DNA from: Gymnopus androsaceus JB14
Lineage: Eukaryota; Basidiomycota; Agaricomycetes; Agaricales; Omphalotaceae
NCBI GenBank assembly: GCA_009733575.1
Contig: ML769386.1
Coordinates: 790,033-854,032 of the forward strand
Direction: 5' to 3'
DNA: 64,000 bases
Part shown: piece after piece, positions 13,187 to 25,400 of the stretch
How the letters are laid out: every line of letters begins with the position of its first letter
How positions within the stretch are numbered: position 1 is the first letter of the stretch
The notes under the pieces: model-generated
Database searches by the model: none
What the model saw: only the letters and a program-made list of their open reading frames with translations
Told to the model about the DNA's origin: nothing
Made by a program: the position numbers and the translations under genes

Positions 13187-14940
13187 ATGCGTGAAGTTAT
13201 CTCGGTACACGTGGGTCAGGCTGGTGTGCAGATTGGGAATGCTTGCTGTAAGTCGTCAGATATCTTCTTTATAATATCGAAATATGTTTAAGAGTAAAAT
13301 TTGGTTGGAAAAACGCGTCGAATTTGTCTTTTTCTGTCTTTTTTGGGTCTCCGAAGAAGTGGCGTGATGCTGATTCGATTATCTTTGCAGGGGAGCTTTA
13401 CACTGTCGAACACGGTCTGAGTGTGAGTTTCTTTTTTTCTCCAACTCCCGATGTCACTGATGTACATGCCTGCAAAAAGCCCGATGGCCGTCTTGCTGAA
13501 GGTTCAACAGCAAATGACGATGGCTTCAGCACTTTTTTCTCGGAGACTTCCTCTGGCAAACACGTACCGCGATCTCTTTACATTGATCTCGAGCCCGGTG
13601 TCATCGATGAGATTAGGAATGGTCCTTACAGGAGTCTCTTCCACCCCGAGACTCTTGTCACTGGCAAGGAAGACGCTGCCAGCAACTGTACGTGGCACCA
13701 TCCCCGCTTTGTTCCCCATCTAATCTAAATCGGGTCACCTTAGATGCGCGAGGTCATTATACCATTGGAAAGGAGATGATCGATACTGTGATGGACAAGG
13801 TTCGCCGTCTCGCGGACAACTGTTCGGGTCTTCAGGGATTCTTTGTTTTCCACTCGTTCGGCGGGGGAACTGGCTCCGGTTTCGGTGCTCTCATCCTTGA
13901 GCGTCTTTCTATGGACTATGGAAAAAAGTCCAAGCTCGAGTTTAGCGTGTACCCGGCCCCTACCCTAGCCAACTCTGTTGTCGAACCTTACAACTCGGTT
14001 CTCACCACCCATACCACCCTGGAGCACTCTGACTGTTCGTTCATGGTGCGTATTCATCCTATTAACAAGGCTAAGTATATATTGAAGCTTCTTTTAGGTT
14101 GACAACGAAGCTATCTATGACATCTGCAAAAAGAACCTGAGCATCGCTTCTCCTGGTCTAACCAACCTGAACAGGTTGATTGCACAGGTAGTCTCTTCCA
14201 TCACCGCTTCGTTGCGTTTCGATGGTTCTTTGAACGTCGACTTGAACGAGTTCCAGACCAACTTGGTTCCGTGAGTTTATCTGTCTTTTATCTTTTTTTC
14301 TCCGATAATGAACTTTTTTTTAGATTCCCCCGTATTCACTTCCCCCTTGCTACGTTCGCACCGATCATCTCTGCCGACAAGGCACACCACGAACAGAACT
14401 CTGTTGCTGATATGACCTTCTCTTGCTTCGAGCCCGGCAACCAGATGGTCAAGTGTGACCCAAGGGAGGGCAAATACAGTAAGTTGACTTGTAATAGCTT
14501 TGCTACTAAAATATCTCAACAATCTCCTAGTGGCTTGTGCTTTGCTTTACCGTGGTGATGTTGTACCCAAGGACGTGAACGCTGCAGTGTCCATTATCAA
14601 GACCAAGCGTACCATTCAGTTCGTCGACTGGTGTCCTACCGGCTTCAAGCTTGGTATCTGTAATGAGCCTCCAGCGCATGTTCCTGGCGGAGATCTTGCC
14701 AAGGTCAGCCGAAGCATGTGTATGTTGTCGAACACCACTGCGATCTCATCTGCATGGAGTCGTCTCGACCACAAATTCGACCTCTTGTACTCGAAGCGTG
14801 CTTTCGTGCACTGGTACGTCGGTGAAGGTATGGAGGAGGGTGAGTTCTCTGAGGCTCGTGAAGACTTGGCTGCCCTTGAGAAGGATTACGAGGAAGTTGG
14901 TATTGACTCTGCTGACATTGAAGAGGCGGGAGAATACTAG
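13187..14940 (+). CDS. TUB1: Alpha-tubulin, copy A (intact)
   Basis: Alpha-tubulin polymerises with beta-tubulin into microtubules. It begins [20 protein letters not shown], has the nucleotide-binding GGGTGSG loop, the alpha-type catalytic block [38 protein letters not shown] and ends EEAGEY with the C-terminal tyrosine typical of alpha chains. The N-terminal half contains about seven short introns; from about 14532 to the stop there are none. Copy B, 250 bases downstream in the same orientation, has three introns in that same 3' portion, so the 3' introns were probably lost here or gained there. The frame is open throughout and this is probably the functional copy. Confidence 0.95.
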
Positions 14941-15189
14941 ACAGTTTCTGTGGATTGTTTCTTTGCTATTGAACATTATATCACCTTGTAATCGTTTTCA
15001 TAGGTCTTTACGCATACGTTTTCCCTTTCTCTTGCATGTCGGAATTTATACAAGTTTTTGTTGAAGTTTTTGTTGGAGTTGAAAAACACGAGCGCGCGTC
15101 CGCACGGTCCCCGGACATGTTGATGTTCCCACAGTGTCGTCCCATCTTTTCAAGTTTAAACTCGTCCCATCTTTTCGAGTCTAACAACC

Positions 15190-17023
15190 ATGCGTGAAGT
15201 TATCTCTGTCCACGTCGGCCAGGCTGGTGTTCAAATCGGTAATGCTTGCTGTGAGTTGTCCTTGCTTGTCTCCTCTCTTCTCCTTTTGACATTTGGTTGG
15301 GCTTCAGGGGAACTTTACACTCTCGAACATGGGTTGAGCGTGAGTATTTCGCCGCGCATAACTCGTATTCTATCTCAAATTTTACATGTAGCCTGACGGT
15401 CGTGTTCATGGAAGGGATCCCCTTCTGCCACGGACAGTGGTTTCTCTACTTTCTTCTCCGAGACTGGTTCAGGAAAACACGTCCCGAGATCTCTCTATGT
15501 CGACTTGGAACCTGGTGCTATAGATGACGTCAAGACTGGTCCTTACAGGTCTTTATTCCACCCAGAGACTATGATCTCTGGCAAGGAAGATGCTGCTAAC
15601 AATTGTCAGCTGAATTTCAGCTGATGTTTCTGTAATCTGACAAAATCTTTCAGATGCTCGCGGTCATTACACGGTTGGCAAAGAGCTCATCGACCCAGTA
15701 ATGGACAAGCTCCGTCGTCTCGCAGATAACTGCTCTGGTCTCCAGGGATTCTTCGTGTTCCATTCGTTCGGTGGAGGAACTGGTTCTGGCTTCGGTGCCC
15801 TTCTTTTGGAGAGGTTGTCTGGCGACTATGGGAAAAAGTCCAAGCTCGAGTTTTGTGTTTACCCTGCCCCACAACTTTCCAGCTCTGTTGTTGAACCCTA
15901 CAACTCGGTCCTAACAACGCACACGACTTTGGAGCATTCTGATTGTTCATTCATGGTATGTCGTAAAATCTTCTTTGCACGCGCTTCTAACACGATTTTC
16001 CTTGTGCAGGTCGACAATGAGGCCATCTATGACATTTGCAAGAAGAAACTCGGTGTTGTCTTGCCCAGTTTCTCCAACTTGAACAGACTCATCGCTCAAG
16101 TCGTCTCTTCAATCACGTGTTCCCTGCGATTCGATGGATCTCTCAACGTTGATTTGAATGAATTCCAAACTAACCTGGTCCCGTATGGAACTTTTCTATT
16201 GCCTCTGGTCATAAATATTGATTTGTCGCGCATAGTTTCCCTCGTATCCACTTCCCGTTGGCCACCTATGCTCCTCTCTTGTCCGCGGACAAGGCTGGAC
16301 ACGAACAAAACTCTGTGGCTGAAATGACTTTCTCCTGCTTTGAGAACGGAAATCAGATGGTGAAGTGCGACCCCAAAGAAGGAAAATATAGTACGTCTAT
16401 CGTCTTGATGACTTTCGTACTTCCCAAATGCTTACCATACATTAGTGGCTTGTTGTCTGCTTTATCGTGGTGATGTTGTCCCCAAGGATGTCACTGCCGC
16501 TGTCGCCAGCATTAAGACGAAGAGAACAATTCAGTTCGTTGACTGGTGTCCTACTGGTTTCAAGGTATGCCTTGTCAAATACCTCACAACACGTATCCTT
16601 ATAGTACTGTTTTAGCTGGGTATCTGTAACGAGCCTCCTGCATGTGTTCCTGGTGGGGACCTTGCCAAGGGCTCTCGCAGTCTGTGCATGCTTTCCAAGT
16701 GAGTAACTTTTGCTGACCTATGGTATGTTCGAGCTCACATCCGCCATTTATAGCACCACTTCTATTGCCGCTGCAGTGGGGTCGTCTTGGTAAGTTACCG
16801 AGGTGTATTAATGCTATTCTTCCATTGATCATTGCTGTTTTCATCAGACTACAAGTTTGATCTCATGTACTCCAAACGTGCTTTCGTGCACTGGTACGTC
16901 GGTGAGGGTATGGAGGAAGGTGAATTCTCCGAGGCTCGTGAAGACTTGGCTGCCCTTGAGAAGGATTACGAAGAAGTCGGGACTGATTCTGCAGACGTTG
17001 AGGAGGAAGAAGGCGAATACTAG
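15190..17023 (+). CDS. Alpha-tubulin, copy B (frame-broken in this sequence)
   Basis: A second alpha-tubulin, in tandem with copy A, starting [20 protein letters not shown] and ending EEEEGEY. It keeps all family blocks and has extra introns at 16565-16615, 16699-16753 and 16790-16847 that copy A lacks. Two frame problems were found. At 15404-15417 the frame slips (cat-g-gaaggg-a-tcc; removing two single bases restores [16 protein letters not shown]). Near 16776 one extra base separates AAA from WGRLDYKFD. Either this copy is decaying and copy A carries the function, or these are sequence errors; high conservation of the remainder and correctly placed splice sites argue for a recently or currently used gene. 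Its 3' end is also the source of the duplicated block at 26923. Confidence 0.85.
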
Positions 17024-17491
17024 ATCCGACCTGGGTCTAGGCGCTTCAAAATCGTTTCGTATGCAACGAAGATGGAACTGGTCACCCCCTTAACATATGT
17101 ATACCTTCCCGTTCTCTAATGCCTTACGCTTGATATCTTCTGGATTATTTGTGTCTGCCCTTTTGTTTTCTATCAACAGTTTTGCGGGAACTCTTTAAAG
17201 TTGGCTGCGTTAACGGTTCGAAGAGATTGGCAAGAGGATCTAAAATATGTTGCCAGTTCTTAGGAGCGGGCATCTCTATTCTTTATGTGGTCTTGCAGGG
17301 ACGAACACACAAGAAATGAGGAACATTCCTCCATACGCAAAAACAACAGGTACTCATTTCCGTCAAGATTATAAAAGTACAGGATACAACAGCAGTCACC
17401 GAGACGGAAATGTGCTGAGGCATGTGCTCTGTAGCCGGACAGAAAATGAGATGATTCAAGGACTCGGAGAGATTGTGATGTTTGTTTTCTT
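17024..17491. other. Convergent 3' space after alpha-tubulin B
   Basis: No coding sequence recognised. The stretch is nearly identical to 27056-27497, which shows that it moved as part of the duplicated block. It presumably includes the tubulin 3' UTR and the former deaminase 3' UTR. Confidence 0.55.
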
Positions 17492-17716
17492 TCAATATTC
17501 GGGAAGGCTGGGCAGCTTAGGCGGTTTACTGCTCGACTTGTCTGAGCCTGGGGATGAAGCTCGACTTCTATATGATTTCTTTCTCAACATCTCATGGACA
17601 TCGCTTAATACAAGGGTCTCCAGCTTCAGCAGGATTTCATCCGAAAGCCAAGCTGGCGGACGCCATGCATGATATCGCGTGTGTGAGTCTGGAAGGTCTA
17701 GCTTTAAGCTATGATG
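17492..17716 (-). pseudogene. Truncated 3' end of an OTT_1508-like deaminase gene
   Basis: On the minus strand this reads SLKLDLPDSHTRYHAWRPP through AWLSDEILLKLETLVLSDVH to KPPKLPSLPEY and a stop, which is the C-terminal 70 or so residues of the intact deaminase at 27498-29654. Similarity stops abruptly at about 17716; upstream of that the frame runs into unrelated residues and none of the catalytic HCE or CPTC motifs exist. It is a fragment left by the segmental duplication, with no sign that it is a gene. Confidence 0.8.
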
Positions 17717-17821
17717 TTGGCTTGAGTCTTTGAGAAGATAAGACCAAAAGCGCTGAAGAAGCGCCCACTCACTGGAGTTAACCACCACGACCATCCTCGA
17801 CGGTTCTCACTTCTTCTCCTC

Positions 17822-19150
17822 ATGGCAAAGATGTCCTCTTTAGTAATAATTTTCATTCATGTTGCGTCCTCTCAAGTAAGTCTCTTCGTCGTCCTAGTAG
17901 CCCATGAACTGACAGCTTTGTCAGAACCTCGTTTGGATTTCGACTCCTTCGCCTTGACTAGGCCATCGAACGTCCGTTCTGTCCGTTAAAGTTGAATGGA
18001 AGACTTTACACGTCACCCTCGACCCGCTGTGTGACTTTTTGGCTGGAGAAGAGATTGGCGTATCACTAGTACGGTACGCTTTTTATTTTACTGTTTGCTA
18101 GATGCTAATATTATTCTGTTCATCAGGGTATCCGCAGTCTGCAGCATCTTGGTTCATCCGTTTCTTCTCAAAGTCTTCGCATAATCCATAGCATAATCGC
18201 AGTACAGTCTACTGGATCGATTCGAACGATAAACTCACTGGGAAATCTCAAGACTGAGGCGGTTTCTTTCGGCGTGTATGCTCCACGGCAGTACTCCGTG
18301 GTAGGACTCGAGGAAGTGCGGAATAGCGACGAACCGAGAGACTGTGGAGGTTAGGCTCCGCCGTCGTTCTGCACAAATTTTCATATGCCGCCTGAAGCAC
18401 ACCTCTGTCTCTGCTATCAATTCCGAGTTCCTACCTGAGTTCCTATCCGCCTCCCCGTACGCCTTACAACAACAGGATTTTTCTCCTTCTTAGCTGGGCC
18501 TGGCTTCTTCAGGCTTGTCGTGATGCCTGAGGGAAGCCGATATGATGTCGCAACAGGGTTTTCTGAACGATGATGCATATGGAGGTGGGAACGTTGGACG
18601 GGGTCGATGTATGGATGGGAGCAGACTAGAGAAATTGTGGATGATCACATCGACTTCTCAGTTCTTCTTCGCGGTCTGGTACGATTCTGGTCTCTTCCTT
18701 TCTCACTTCAAATCATATTGAGCTCACCATTTCTGTCTCTAGAAGTTTTGTATTGACAGCTCTACAATTCATTGTCCGGTCCTTCAGATATAAATCCTCT
18801 CGTTCGATATCCTTTGCGATCAGTTGCTCGGCATATTGCATGACGTTCACTTGGACGCTGCAGTGCTGCTATGCTCACTCACCACTGACCGACAGCCACA
18901 AGTTCGTTCACGACAATCCCGAACCGAACAAACTATGCGGTTGGATTCACGACGCCCCAGGTAAAACTGAACTTTGAGCGTTAGCTTCCACAATTGCTGA
19001 TGTATGTTCAGTGATACTCATAGATGCCCACTCCTCCGGAAGCTTAGGACTCATCTCAATTGCTCCGGGGAGACCGTCTCCGAGAATGACGAGCGGGTGG
19101 TCCGTGCCGTGGAGGAGGCATTCGACGAGATGGGTCTTGGAATCCAGTAA
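17822..19150 (+). pseudogene. Possible decayed gene, unknown family
   Basis: This 1.3 kb contains scattered open pieces on the plus strand that look like former exons. They include MAKMSSLVIIFIHVASS (hydrophobic, signal-like) followed by a good gtaagt donor at about 17876, VKVEWKTLHVTLDPLCDFL near 18000, GIRSLQHLGSS through AVSFGVYAPRQYSVVGLEEV at 18127-18320, RRRSAQIFICRLKHTSVS at about 18365, and GETVSENDERVVRAVEEAFDE ending at 19150. Frames do not connect with plausible introns alone, so stops and shifts have accumulated. I do not recognise the family. It lies inside the 9.2 kb interval bounded by the duplicated block. Confidence 0.35.
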
Positions 19151-19434
19151 CGCCTCAAGACACTAGTTGCGCAGAATATAGTAGGAAAGAACTTGCTGCA
19201 TAATGGGGCCTGTTTTGCTATAATGTGAATGCCTTGTTCGGTGAGGGGTATACAGTGGTGTCTAATGAGTTCTTACACTCGAAAAATGGACATACGTCGA
19301 ATCATTATGGTCTTTCATGGTCTCGTGGCGCCGTCAAGTATCAATGAGATGCGATGATTCAATCGCAAGCCAGATATGTGCCACATGATAGTTTGATTAT
19401 GGGGTACACAGTTGTGGGTCCTTAGCTGTTCTTT

Positions 19435-19508
19435 TGCGCAGCTATCTTGAATTGAAGAACCTTAAGGCATTGCGCAGCTATCTTATTATATGAAGAACCT
19501 CGAGGCAT
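19435..19508. repeat. Two-copy 36-base tandem repeat
   Basis: The unit, starting GCGCAGCTATCTT and ending GGCATT, occurs twice in a row with a few differences. It lies about 80 bases upstream of the next gene start. Confidence 0.7.
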
Positions 19509-19588
19509 TACCTCGGGCGCACTAGCTGCGAACTCATGATCGGAAGTTGGGCCATCAGGGGTTGAACAAAGGTTAGATAAAGCCAGAT

Positions 19589-20920
19589 ATGATTCTTGAA
19601 CCTCCAAAAAGTCTTACCACACTCTATCTACACCAGTTGAACGCCCCTCCATCCAGCCCAAGTTCTCGATGTCTGTCTTCGTCACTAAGGACCCGGAGAC
19701 AGGAGAATGGCTGGTCTTTCGTTCGCATCGACTGTCGCATAGCTGTTTTGGAAGCGGTCAACTACTTGTTGAAAAGTGTTAGATCATTCGAACAGGCATC
19801 GACAATCCTTACGAATTGCTTTAACGAATGCAAGAAGTCTTATTGCGAACTCTCTGAGTTTCTTCAGGAGAGATCGATGCCTGAAGACCATACACCATTA
19901 TTCCAAGCGACTCTACAGGCCAACGACGAGGACACGCTGAAAATCCTACTCCTCCTAATCAAACTCAGTGCTCCTCTTACAAGGGAGACCCTCATTGATA
20001 TCCGACATGCATGTATTATTCGAGACGATAATTCCTTATTCCAGAAGCTTCGTCAAATGAAGAAGTATGAGGACGGTTGGTTATCGGATGCCGAGAAGAT
20101 GCATTTCTCGATGATGAAAGCGCGCGATGAGATCAAGGTGACGGTGGAGAGGCAGGACTCGGGACAGCCAGGGTTCATTGTTTCTTTTACTATTCCGATG
20201 TTTCAAAAGAGAATGCGAGGTTTAGGCGAAGTGGTATTGGATTTTATTGCACAAGGTCGTGTTTGGTTTCTTCGCTCGGATGAATTAGTACTTAATACCG
20301 AAGAACATCTAGGTCGAATGTGGCGTCTTCGGTTCAGTACAACCGTCGACAGTCCACAATCGGCGAGGAAGTTTCTATTGTTTCATCAACAGAAGCCTTT
20401 AATCCCTCCAAATAGCTTCCAAGTCACTCTTTCTTTGATGGGATACAGCGATTCCACACCAGTACAGGGCACTCTTAATATACCATCAGTGACATCTTCT
20501 CAAACGCAACTAGAGGGAGAAATCTCCACTAAACCTCGCTCACAATTGGTATCCTCGTCCCTGGATAAACGGAAACATCAGAAGCACACCCAGTCGGAAA
20601 TCAAAACTATGCTGGATAGTATGATGCTAGCGAGGTAAGTTATATAAGTTTAAGGATGGTCAGATACTCATATCATCTCTCTCGTTTGTAGCGGGAGCAT
20701 GTATATTGCAGAGGATGGCTCACTGTCGGGGACTTTGGATGCTTCTCTGAGCATGGTCATTGTCCAAGGCCAAGAGCCGTGGCCAATAAGAACTCGGCCC
20801 CCAAGTCCAATGATCTCTCCCAATCATTCATATGGTCCTGTTTGTTTCCTTTTTCGTCGTTCCAGTCTGTTATACCTCTTGTGTCTTTCTACCTGCCTGT
20901 TATCTCACCCCTTCCCGTAA
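19589..20920 (+). CDS. Hypothetical protein of unknown function
   Basis: A long open exon of about 1,050 bases starts with ATG at 19589 and joins through a gtaagt..tgtag intron (about 20636-20692) to a second exon ending at 20920. The protein is about 425 residues with no signal peptide. The middle looks helical and globular (LLKSVRSFEQASTILTNCFNE, DTLKILLLLIKLSAP, RDDNSLFQKLRQMKKYEDGW), followed by a probable beta-rich part (VVLDFIAQGRVWFLRSDELV). The last 40 residues are hydrophobic and atypical, so the true 3' end may differ. I recognise no family. It sits in the 9.2 kb interval between the duplicated blocks and may be lineage specific. Confidence 0.6.
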
Positions 20921-22299
20921 AATCCACTTCCAGAATTATATTCCAAGTTAGGAGACGCTTAAGTCGATTCATATTCCTCACTGTATAAATGAAAACTTCC
21001 CGTCTAGATTCTCGTACTAGCTAGCTACTTTCAGAAATGAACGATATGCTGCTGCCACCAAAGAGGACTTAAAGCGGCAAGTTTGAAGACCAGCACCTGA
21101 TCCTCAGAGTTGCAGCTGTTCAGAGAACGAGGCATCACATTGAATTTGCGCAGCGTAAGTGATAGCCCACATTGAAGTCTGACCTCGTTCAAAAAAGGGG
21201 GCGATGAGAAGATCACAGTTGGTGGGCGCATCCTGTATTACAGTATATATGTGGTGTTCAAGTGTTGAGAAGAGAAACGGTTGAATAAGAGTAGAATAGG
21301 AGTCGACTGAGGGAGTCAACGGAATTTGAAGTCTCGAGTCCGAGTCAATGAGGGACTCATGTATGGGAAATTTATGAGGTAAGTGGACTTTCTTTCGGTC
21401 GTGTACCACAGCTAATCCCATTCTAGAGCCATGCGCGCAAGTGCCAATTGAAACAGGTTAAATTCAGGTAGAGGAAGGGTTTATTAGAGAAAAGATCAAG
21501 AGATTGTCTCTTGTACACCGCGCCATCGCCGCTTCTCGCGTATGTTCAATCCATATGTTATCATATTATCTACATATCGTGGGGCAAGCTCGTTGGGAAA
21601 GAGAGGAACCAAGGGGTGAGGTGCAGCGTTGGGCATCCTATTACTATAATATGACTGCGGGTCATTCAGAGTAGTTGGGGCACGGAGCCATCCTTGTAGC
21701 TGGTGAGAAACGGCAGCAATAACGCTCGAGAGAACGAGAGGATGTAGCAAAGGATATTGGCAAGTAGCACGATATAAAGTAGAGAGTTTGTGGTGGTTGT
21801 GTTTGGGTTGTGTGGTGGTTAAAAGAAAGTTATAAGTAAGCGCTGGTGTCTGGCGCTTTCAAAACGGGCGCTGGTGCTCAAAGTTGATCAAGTATTCCGA
21901 CCTCAAGAAACGAGATAGAGGTAATAAGACTTATGCTCCTGAGTCTTCGTCGAGCTGCATTCCCCAATACACGCGATCAGTGGAAGAATTTCGCTATCTT
22001 GAACAACTCCCTTCACTTCTCCGGATTCCTACTTCGCCAGTGGCCGGATTTTAGAACATTCTACTTACCTTTCCAGCGCTATCTGCGGTATATGTTTTGC
22101 TGTCATTACGACGCGCAGAAGGGCTTAAGCTCTGACCCCATATCATCAAGGAAATATACCACCTTAGTTTCCTAGCTGACCGCCCACAACCCCTAGTCAG
22201 CCATCCTGGTTTCCTAACTCCGATCGAATCGCCTCTTCATATTAACATCGAAAAGCGCAAGCTTCATTGGTGGATAAAGGAAATCCGCAAATGAAAAAT
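20921..22299. other. Gap between the orphan gene and the helicase, no supported gene
   Basis: Minus-strand open frames at 21104-21421 and 21496-21750 are the only candidates. The second encodes residues such as HPLVPLFPNELAPRYVDNMI but has no in-frame ATG at its 5' end, and a minus-strand gene would need an unseen first exon. Three GCGCT-type elements cluster at 21838-21875, the kind of site found next to several starts in this window, so a small minus-strand gene here remains possible. Confidence 0.35.
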
Positions 22300-22395
22300 C
22301 ATATCCGACGCCCACAACTACAACGCCACCTCAACTTCTTCCGTCTCACTCCTTCACATTGCTGCGCCTTTCACCATATCCGACGCCCACAACTA
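22300..22395. repeat. 75-base tandem duplication upstream of the helicase
   Basis: The 21-base core starting CATATCCGACGCCCA occurs at 22300-22320 and again at 22375-22395, with related sequence between. It lies in the presumed promoter or leader of the helicase gene. Confidence 0.7.
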
Positions 22396-22436
22396 TTAGA
22401 GCGCCATCCCATATTCTCCTGTCTCACCATTCTTTG

Positions 22437-25400
22437 ATGAACTTTGCTTTTGGTGGCGATCAAACATACGGCGGTAGTTTGGATCGTATATGTAGAGAGT
22501 TGGGTTGGGGTAAGTCTTTTTTGTACAACCAAGTTCGACTTATGAATTCGATTCGACAGGATATTCTACCACTTTCCCCCTCCTCCCTACCAATCCATCA
22601 CTATTCTCGGCGACTTGCAGGGCATGCAGCTCGAGCTCTTTCCGAGTCTGAAGAACGCAGTTTTGGAATAGCCATCTCTCAAACGAATGACGGCACGATC
22701 GACCACATCGCTATTTCCACTCAGAACGCGGTGTACCTTATCGATCTCGGTACTGCTCCCAGAAACACTCAACGCGACGGAGCATTGGACAAAACCTTTT
22801 TCGACTTTTTGGCCTCCACCAAAACCACTCTAGCAGGTTTCGGTATGCCTCGCATTGCTCTTCGTTTACATCATCACATACACAGTCATGTCCGGGGCAT
22901 TGACCTCTCCACGATCCTATCTCGAGATGACGCCGCGTGGCGAGCATCCAAGGTCGTTTCGAGGATCTGTTTGTTAAAGGACTCATTTTCCGTGGATCGA
23001 CTTTGGCACGAAAACGATCAGGATAGATCTTCGGAGAAGCTCTGCCTTCGAGCGTGGATTTCTGCAAAGTGGGTCTGATACGAATGTGTTTTTACAATGC
23101 TAATTCTTTCTTGGTATCAGAATCGTATGCGCCGAACAGAGCCGGATTCAAAGCATACGAAAGGTGGATACCCGCAGCATTAGGAAAGACGTATGTATCC
23201 GCAAACATTGATTTATACTCATTCACAATCTTTTCTTCATAGGTACTCTTGTGCCTCGGAATGCTGCTCAGGCAAAATGATATCCTTGCTAGAGCGCATC
23301 CGAGGGTTTTGAACAATGAACATGAGTCAGCTCCAGTCGACGCGGAAGGCATGATGCAGTTAGTTAACGCACGGTACAAGACTCGGGTTCGTGTCAGCAA
23401 CGAGGTATGCCTATTCCAATGCCCATATGGCTATATACTGATATTTTTTATTTATCCAGTCTTATGTCGAAGCTGTCTCTACCAATGGAAAAATTTTCCG
23501 AGGCCATGCTAAGGGCGCCAAAGGCAAAACTACGCACATCCACTTTCGGCAAGGAATATCGACATCACACGCAATACAAAGTGTCCGCGTCATCGGCCTA
23601 AACGAACCTACGGCCTCAGAAAGAGCCAGAGACAGCCTACTTTTGAGGGTATTGCAAGACGAAGCCAAGCTCACCGATGCCGAGTTCGTGAGGTTTATTT
23701 GGTTTAGGACAAAGGAAGATACACAACGCTTGCAGCAACCTTCCGCATCACTCGGTATCAATGATTCACTGCTGGAACCACACTTGAAGCACCTCAATGC
23801 TTCACAGGTAAGAGTTGTAGCGGCAATGGTGGACGTAAATCCGGTTGTCGTTGTTCATGGTGCGTTATGACTCTAGTTTTCCTCCGAGAGTTTGTGCTAA
23901 CTACTGTTTGGCTGTAGGTCCCCCTGGAACTGGTAAAACCACAACCATATCTTCAGCTGCGGAAATATGGTCAAAAGTGTATTACGATCCAGTGTGGATT
24001 ATTGGTCATTCAAATGTCTCTGTCAAGAATATCGCCGAGAAATTGTTGAAGCGAAAGGTCGATTTCAAGCTGATTGTCTCGAAGGAGTTTTACGTTGAAT
24101 GGTATGGGCTAATGCTTCTTCCAGACATTGTTAGACTAATTGTATTGACTAGGCATGAACACATCTATGAAAAGATACAAGAGCGGCTGATGCGCACGGA
24201 TGAACTACCTGCCGATCGTCTAGCAATGAGCCAGGTAGTTGGTAGCTCTAGGGTTATACTCTCGACACTGGGTCTTTTGTCGAATCCTGCGCTTGACAAG
24301 AATGGAACATTTGACATTATCCCGGTAGAACGTCTCATTGTGGATGAGGCATCACAGATAAATGTTTTTGAATATATGGTAGGCTTACTGTTCCCTCCAT
24401 TCTTGAACTAGCTCAATTAATACCCTACCTTTCATCTAGCATGTTCTCCACAAGTTTAGGAAATCCTTACAAAAATTGTGCTTTTTTGGTGATCCAAAAC
24501 AATGTTAGGCTTTCCTTTCCATTTTGCTACATTTAACCACTTCCTAATGTCATCATCTAGTACCACCTTTTGGACAGGAAAAGGTGAAAACATTGCAAAG
24601 CATCTTTGAGGTAAAGCACCTTGAGGCAATCAGTTACTTTCTTGATACTCAATGTAAGTTTTAGTTCACTATTTTCTGGGACCTTATCCATCTGACACAT
24701 CTCCACCAGATCGCATGCCAGTACCTCTGGGAAACTTCATTTCAGCTCACGTTTATGAACAACGATTGAAGTCTCAACATGATGTTATGGACTATTCTTG
24801 CATACAATTTGTTGATACGCCACGAGGTGTAGAAGAAAAACAGGGAGCCAGCTGGGTGGTGAGTGTATTTTTTTCTGTCTACATAGATCCTAATTGATAC
24901 ATCCAACAGAATTCAGAGGAGGTTTCAATGATCGCACACCTAGTCCGATACTACTATCATTTCAAAAAATTTTGCATTATAACTCCATACGATGCCCAAC
25001 GATCCTTCATCCAAAAACAGCTGAAGCAAGAAGGTCTCCCTTGGGAGGATGTATTCAATGTTGACAGCTTTCAAGGTAAGGTTTCTGCTCTCTTTGACGA
25101 ATTGTTACTGATGGCGTCGCGTCCAACCATACAGGAAATGAAGCTGACTATGTCCTGATTTCTGTTGTTCGTTCCAGCCATGTTGGATTCTTATTCTTAT
25201 GGCAACGCATGAATGTTATGTTGACTCGCTGCCGTCGAGGGATGGTTGTTGTTTCTAGTAAATCATTCTTGCAAGGTGTCGCTCGTGATACACTTGTTGG
25301 AAAGATATCTGCTTATTGGACTACTATGCGGAAACGAGAGGATATGGATGCATGGGTTGATGTGAAAGATGTTATGAACCAAAAGGTACATCTTCCAGGA

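Larger units (their letters stand above)
16875..17716. repeat. Segmental duplication, copy A (tubulin 3' end plus deaminase 3' end)
   Basis: About 840 bases align closely with 26923-27724 in the same orientation. It spans the last exon of alpha-tubulin B, the convergent 3' space and the terminal exon of a deaminase on the minus strand. In this copy the tubulin side is complete and the deaminase side is cut off. Confidence 0.85.

Noticed and set aside
21496..21750. Minus-strand small protein gene
   Set aside because: The frame opens without an ATG; the first in-frame ATG leaves only 46 residues and no family is visible.
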